This document shows positions 60,120 to 64,000 of a DNA stretch of 64,000 bases, piece by piece. The stretch comes from Myxococcus guangdongensis (GTDB lineage Bacteria; Myxococcota; Myxococcia; Myxococcales; Myxococcaceae). The notes under the pieces were generated by a model, which had not been told where the DNA came from, did not search any database, and saw only the letters and a list, made by a program, of their open reading frames with translations. The first letter of the stretch is position 1. Each line of letters starts with the position of its first letter. Where the stretch lies: contig NZ_JAJVKW010000001.1 of the NCBI RefSeq assembly GCF_024198255.1, positions 496,001 through 560,000 of the forward strand. Direction: 5' to 3'. Made by a program: the position numbers and the translations under genes.

Positions 60120-61037
60120 TCATACGCGCTGACGCAGTCCGTCGAGGACGCTGGCGGCGCCAGGGCTCAGTGAGCCGGAGGGCCAGAGGGCCACGACCTC
60201 CACGGCCTGGGGCTCTTCTTCCTTCAGGGGCCAGGCGTGGATGTCATCGGGGAACGGGTGCATGGGGCGCAGGTCCGGTGTGATCGCGCACGCTCGAAAC
60301 GCTCGCAGCAGCTCGTAGAGGAGCAGGAAGCTCTCGACGCGGGCGACCTCCTGCACCGCGACGCCGTGCTCCGCGAAGCGCGCGCTGTTCGCGCCACCGT
60401 ACGGGTCGTCGCGCAGCCAGTCGACGAAGGGCTGGCCCGCCAGGTCCCTCACATGCAGCGTGCGTCTGGCAGTGGCCGACGTCGCGAGCCCGCTCCCGGG
60501 GCCGGCGAGCACGACGAAGGGCATGCGCAGCAGCGACTCCGACTCCACGCCCTCATGCGGCGGCAGGGGCGTGAAGTCGAGGGCCAGGTCCAACTGACGC
60601 GTCTGCACCTGGCGCGTCAGCTCGTGAGGACCACCGAAGCTGAGCACCAGCTTGAGCCCCGTGGCCGCCGCGTCGTGGGCGACCTTGCCGAGCAGGGAGA
60701 GCGACAGCGTGGGGTTCAAGCCCAGGCGCACCACGGGCTCGGCGCTGGCCAGGTCTCTCAGGCGCTTCATGTCGAGCTGGTGCAGGGGCGTCTGGGTGCC
60801 GGCGAAGAGCCGCTCGCCCCGCGCGGTGAGCTGGAGTCGTCGTCCCGGGCCGCGCTCGAGCAGCGTGGCGCCGTCCGCCAGCGCCATCTCCAGCGCGCGG
60901 ATGTGCTCGCTCACGACGGAGCGCGCCACGCCCAGGTGCTCGGCGGCGGACTCGATGCTGCCCGCCTCCACGGCGGCGGTGAAGGACTCCAGCCAGACGA
61001 GGTGTCGCACCAGCTTGCGTGGCGGCATGCGTCCCAT
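60120..61037 (-). CDS. LysR-family transcriptional regulator
   Basis: A 305-aa LysR-type regulator. The winged helix-turn-helix is in residues 10-65 (FTAAVEAGSIESAAEHLGVA, SVVSEHIRALE), followed by the linker helix and a two-lobed effector-binding domain (VVRLGLNPTLSLSLLGK and AGQPFVDWLRDD). The effector is unknown. GAGGGG eight bases upstream supports the ATG at 61037. It is followed on the same strand by the aromatic hydroxylase gene, which it may control; many LysR proteins act on a neighbouring gene. Confidence 0.9.
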   Translation of the reverse strand: MGRMPPRKLVRHLVWLESFTAAVEAGSIESAAEHLGVARSVVSEHIRALEMALADGATLLERGPGRRLQLTARGERLFAGTQTPLHQLDMKRLRDLASAEPVVRLGLNPTLSLSLLGKVAHDAAATGLKLVLSFGGPHELTRQVQTRQLDLALDFTPLPPHEGVESESLLRMPFVVLAGPGSGLATSATARRTLHVRDLAGQPFVDWLRDDPYGGANSARFAEHGVAVQEVARVESFLLLYELLRAFRACAITPDLRPMHPFPDDIHAWPLKEEEPQAVEVVALWPSGSLSPGAASVLDGLRQRV

Positions 61038-61163
61038 CCTGGCACCCCTCCCACACGCGGCACGAGGACTCTGGAGCCACCCGGCGCGCTTCCACTGCGA
61101 GGAAGCAGTCGGGCGCGCGTCGCTGCTTGAACATGCGTCAGGAGCGGGCTAGCAGAAGGCGCG

Positions 61164-63101
61164 ATGTCCCGGACGCCTTCCGACACCCTCCCGCCCGCCC
61201 AGGGGCTGCGCCAGCGTCTGGCCGGCGCCGCGCCCCTGCTGGGCCCCGCGCTGCTGTGGTGCACGCTGCACGGGTTGATCGCGCTGGCGTTCTTCGGGGC
61301 TCCGCTGCTCGCCTCCGTGGAGCGGCTGGCCGCCTCGCTGCGTCCCGTGCTGCTGGTGGGCGGCGTCATCCAGGCGCTGTTCCTGGGCCTGCTCACCTTC
61401 GTCGCCACGCTCCCGTTGATGCTGCTCGGGCGTCGCTACGCGGTGGCCCTGCCCATCGCCGTGGCGCTGGGCGTGGCGATGCTGGGCGTGGACGCGCTCG
61501 TGTTGTCCTCGCTGGGCTTCCACATCAACGGCCTGGTGCTCGCGGTGGCGATGCAGCCTCGCGCGCTCGCGGAGACGGGGCTCGCGCCGCATGAACTGGC
61601 GCTCCTGGCCGTCGGAACCCTGGCCGTGCTGTCGCTCGACGTCTGGGTCGGCGTCCAGTTCCTGCGCCGGGTCCATCGGCCTCGGCATGTGGCGAGGCTC
61701 GTCGCCGTCCTCGTGTTGACCACGGCGGTGGAGCGATTGACGAGCGCGTGGCTGGTCTTCGCCCATGGGGGCGCGGTGCTGCACGCGGCCACCACCCTGC
61801 CCCTCCAGGCGCCCGTGCGGATGAACACGCTGCTCATGCGGCTGACGAGCCGGCCTCCCGCCTCAGGCCTGCGCCTGGGGGTGAGCCCCGAGGCCGGCGC
61901 GCCCGCGTCGACCATCGACCCCGCCGCCGTGCGCTTCACGCGCAAGCCCGACATCCTGCTCATCCTCGTCGAGAGTCTGCGCGACGACTTCTTCCGTCCG
62001 GACGTCATGCCCCACCTGTGGCGGCGCGCGGAGCACGGCACGCGCTTCCTGCACCACCACAGCGCGGCGAGCTCCACGGACTACTCGGTCTTCAGCCTCT
62101 TCTTCGGCCTGGAGGCCCAGCGCCGTGACGCGGTGGTGGGCGCGGGCCGCGCGCCCCTGCTCTTCCCCGCGCTGCGGGAGAATGGCTATCGCCAGGCCTT
62201 CTTCGCCGCGTCCTCCGTGGACTGGATGGGGCTGAAGGACACGGTGTTCCGCGACGTGCAGGGCGGACTGCGCACGGACTACGAGGGCAAGAGCCACCTG
62301 CGCGACGCGGCCATGGTGAAGGACGCGCTGGACCTGGCGCGCTCCACGCCCGTGGACACGCCGCTCTTCACCTTCGTGTTCTTCGCGGGCACGCACTTCG
62401 ACTACGACTATCCGCCGCGCTCCGCGGTGTTCTCGCCCGCGTGGGACGGCAAGGGCGGCCTCGCCACCGCGCGCGTTCCAGCCGAGCACCTCAAGGCCCG
62501 CGCGTGGAACTCCGCCTACGAGGTGGACTCGAAGGTGGAGGAGCTCTTGTCCCGGTGGGAGGCCGTGCGTGGCACGCGTCCCCTGGTCGTCTTCACCGGA
62601 GACCATGGCGAGGAGTTCCGCGAGCACGGCCGCGTGGGCCACGCCAGCGATGTCACCGAGCTGCAGTTGCATGTGCCCATGCTCGTCTTCGATGAGCGCT
62701 TGCCGCCCGGACAGGTCGAAGCCGTCACCGGACACATCGACCTGGTGCCCACGCTGTTCGACCTGCTGGGGGACACGCACACGCCGGAGCAGTTGGGGGA
62801 TGGGATTCCGATGAGCCGTCCGGACCCTCGGCGCTACCTGCTCACCACCATCGGCTGGGAGCCGCGCTACGCGCTCATCGGGCGTGAGCTCAAGGTGCGC
62901 TTCGGCGCGGGCCTGCCCGGCACCGAGCTGAGTGATTTGTGGGACCGCCCGCTCCCGGATGCGCAGGAGCGCTTCGCGGCCGAGGCGCCACGCATCCTGC
63001 GCAGGCTGCGCGGTGGGGGCGCCCAGAGCGAAGCTTCCGAGTCCACTCCGCGGCCCGTACCCGCGGGCGCTCCCGCCACCGCGACCCAGCCGCCGCGCTG
63101 A
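61164..63101 (+). CDS. Membrane sulfatase-fold enzyme (LtaS/phosphoglycerol transferase-like)
   Basis: A 645-aa protein. Residues 25-200 contain about five transmembrane helices. The extracytoplasmic domain (about 260-600) has the alkaline-phosphatase/sulfatase layout: ILLILVESLRDDFF (metal Glu/Asp), a Ser/Thr-rich nucleophile region AASSTDYSVFSL, FFAGTHFDYDYP and FTGDHGEEF with metal Asp-His. This is the LtaS/MdoB/EptA type, which transfers phosphoglycerol or phosphoethanolamine groups or hydrolyses sulfate esters. The exact donor is unknown. A Pro/Ala-rich tail of about 25 residues ends it. Confidence 0.82.
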   Translation: MSRTPSDTLPPAQGLRQRLAGAAPLLGPALLWCTLHGLIALAFFGAPLLASVERLAASLRPVLLVGGVIQALFLGLLTFVATLPLMLLGRRYAVALPIAVALGVAMLGVDALVLSSLGFHINGLVLAVAMQPRALAETGLAPHELALLAVGTLAVLSLDVWVGVQFLRRVHRPRHVARLVAVLVLTTAVERLTSAWLVFAHGGAVLHAATTLPLQAPVRMNTLLMRLTSRPPASGLRLGVSPEAGAPASTIDPAAVRFTRKPDILLILVESLRDDFFRPDVMPHLWRRAEHGTRFLHHHSAASSTDYSVFSLFFGLEAQRRDAVVGAGRAPLLFPALRENGYRQAFFAASSVDWMGLKDTVFRDVQGGLRTDYEGKSHLRDAAMVKDALDLARSTPVDTPLFTFVFFAGTHFDYDYPPRSAVFSPAWDGKGGLATARVPAEHLKARAWNSAYEVDSKVEELLSRWEAVRGTRPLVVFTGDHGEEFREHGRVGHASDVTELQLHVPMLVFDERLPPGQVEAVTGHIDLVPTLFDLLGDTHTPEQLGDGIPMSRPDPRRYLLTTIGWEPRYALIGRELKVRFGAGLPGTELSDLWDRPLPDAQERFAAEAPRILRRLRGGGAQSEASESTPRPVPAGAPATATQPPR

Positions 63102-63167
63102 GGCCACGTCCGTGACAAGCGCGGCCAGCGCGCCGTGAGCACAAAGCCGCGTGGGAATCCGCCTGGC

Positions 63168-63785
63168 TCAGAAACGGACGCGGGCTCCGAGCGCGAGCGA
63201 GAACAGGCCCAGCTTCACGGTGTCCGGGTTCCGGAGGAACTGGACGATGCGGTAGTCCGTGGCGACCAGCTCGTAGTACCCCTCGAGCCGCTCGAACCCG
63301 AGCACCTTCGCCGGCCGACCCACGCCCCCACCCATCAAGAACGCCGGGCGCAGCGCCGTCTTGAACCAGTAGTAGCCCGACGCGTACCGGTCCGGCAGCG
63401 TCAGGTAGAAGTCATCCCCGAACGTGTAGCTGAACGCCGCGCCCAGGGTGAGCGGACGGATGTCCCACTCCCCATGGCGCACCCGGAACGGATGCCACTG
63501 CGCCTTGAGCGTCAGCGTCACGAAGTCCGAGCCCGCCACCGCCTGCGGCGCCCACCCCACGAGCACCTCCAGGTCCACCTGCTCGTCCAGGAACGCCCAC
63601 CCAGGCCCCGCCGCGAGCATCCCGATGGAGCCCGCGAACTGCACGGCCGCATGGTCTGGCACGTACCACGGCGCCTTCTTCGACTCCGAGGCGTCTTCGT
63701 GCAGCTCCTGCTCCTGCGCACGCGAGGAGGACGCCACCAGGAGCAGCGACGTCAGCAGCCCCCCCGCGAGCCCGGAGCGCGACAT
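63168..63785 (-). CDS. Outer-membrane beta-barrel-like protein
   Basis: A 205-aa exported protein with a signal peptide (GLAGGLLTSLLLVASSSRA). The mature part alternates aromatic and hydrophobic residues in strand-sized blocks (AFSYTFGDDFYLTLPDRYAS, YYWFKTALRPAFLMGG) and ends in ALGARVRF, with the C-terminal Phe that marks many outer-membrane barrels. I do not recognise a family. Its ATG overlaps the stop of the upstream metallophosphoesterase gene (TGATG), so the two form an operon. Confidence 0.75.
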   Translation of the reverse strand: MSRSGLAGGLLTSLLLVASSSRAQEQELHEDASESKKAPWYVPDHAAVQFAGSIGMLAAGPGWAFLDEQVDLEVLVGWAPQAVAGSDFVTLTLKAQWHPFRVRHGEWDIRPLTLGAAFSYTFGDDFYLTLPDRYASGYYWFKTALRPAFLMGGGVGRPAKVLGFERLEGYYELVATDYRIVQFLRNPDTVKLGLFSLALGARVRF

Positions 63786-64000
63786 CAGAAGAAGACCTGT
63801 TGGACATCCACCGACGGCCCCTCGACGGAGACCAACAGGTAGCTGCGGATGTCGAGCGCGTCGGTGACGAAGTAGCGCACGCCCAGTCGCTCATCGCTCC
63901 GGAAGCGGTGGGAGTGGCCGTGGAAGGACACCGTCACGCCCCGCTCCGACTGGAGCTCCTCGATGGGCCCGGTCAGCGTCGGGTCGAAGTCCTGATGCCC
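63785..64000 (-). CDS. Metallophosphoesterase, C-terminal part (cut by window end)
   Basis: The last 71 codons of a gene that runs in from beyond base 64000. The visible part reads VTVSFHGHSHRFRSD, whose GHxH motif is the final metal-binding motif of calcineurin-type metallophosphoesterases. Then come LGVRYFVTDALDIRSY and a short end (VDVQQVFF). The 5' part with the first metal motifs is outside. The stop overlaps the outer-membrane protein gene start. Substrate unknown. Confidence 0.78.
   Translation of the reverse strand, partial: GHQDFDPTLTGPIEELQSERGVTVSFHGHSHRFRSDERLGVRYFVTDALDIRSYLLVSVEGPSVDVQQVFF

Overview
The window is high-GC, gene-dense DNA with strong third-position G/C, and it comes from a fruiting myxobacterium of the Myxococcus/Pyxidicoccus/Corallococcus group. 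The main evidence is an mrpA-mrpB-mrpC developmental locus (54.3-57.7 kb). Its CRP-like product has the length (248 aa) and N-terminus I remember for MrpC of Myxococcus xanthus. Supporting signs are a solitary Ser/Thr kinase, an ECF sigma factor, several large secreted proteins and a Sec-exported Rhs toxin. I recognised no rRNA, tRNA, CRISPR array or insertion sequence.

Layout. 0-4.6 kb: a coiled-coil protein, a SpeE-like methyltransferase, a TetR/SDR pair that shares one operator type, and a secreted M20 peptidase. 4.7-12.3 kb (minus): an exported four-gene cluster (a 732-aa beta-rich protein, a HEAT protein whose front resembles the vitellogenin N-domain, a HAF-repeat-like protein and a Cys-rich lipoprotein) behind an ECF sigma factor. 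12.7-16.5 kb (minus): a VWA protein, an OmpR-type regulator and a histidine kinase. The regulator/kinase junction carries an 89-bp tandem duplication that created a translationally chained 30-codon mini-ORF. 16.6-17.2 kb: a Uma2-like protein.

17.3-25.7 kb: arginine biosynthesis. argR is divergent from argF'-argB-argE'-argH-argG-X-argC, whose genes are mostly overlapping or a few bases apart. The transcarbamylase resembles the N-succinylornithine enzyme of Bacteroides, and gene X is an unassigned P-loop protein locked between argG and argC. 26-34.2 kb: a Zn-finger/ATP-grasp pair, a CPA1 antiporter, a membrane protein, truA, a Ser/Thr kinase, an RlmI-type methyltransferase and an eroded amidohydrolase.

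34.7-41.9 kb (minus): a lower-GC accessory block, read as lipoprotein, beta-propeller protein, 1888-aa Rhs protein and DUF4288-like putative immunity protein, all overlapping. 42.4-54.2 kb: two membrane proteins with C-terminal SpeE-like domains, two large polytopic proteins of the glycosyltransferase/YfhO kind, a TipA-type MerR regulator, a cupin protein and a Flp-type pilin. 54.3-57.7 kb: mrpA-mrpB, a terminator, enhancer-like repeats, a sigma-54 promoter and mrpC. 58.4-64 kb: a long aromatic amino acid hydroxylase, a LysR regulator, an LtaS-like sulfatase-fold membrane enzyme, an outer-membrane protein and a metallophosphoesterase cut by the window end.

The best leads are the succinyl-type arginine route with its extra P-loop protein, the Rhs operon with an unrecognised toxin tail, the vitellogenin-like secreted cluster, the duplicated regulator/kinase junction, and the repeated CGTTCAA motif around mrpC.
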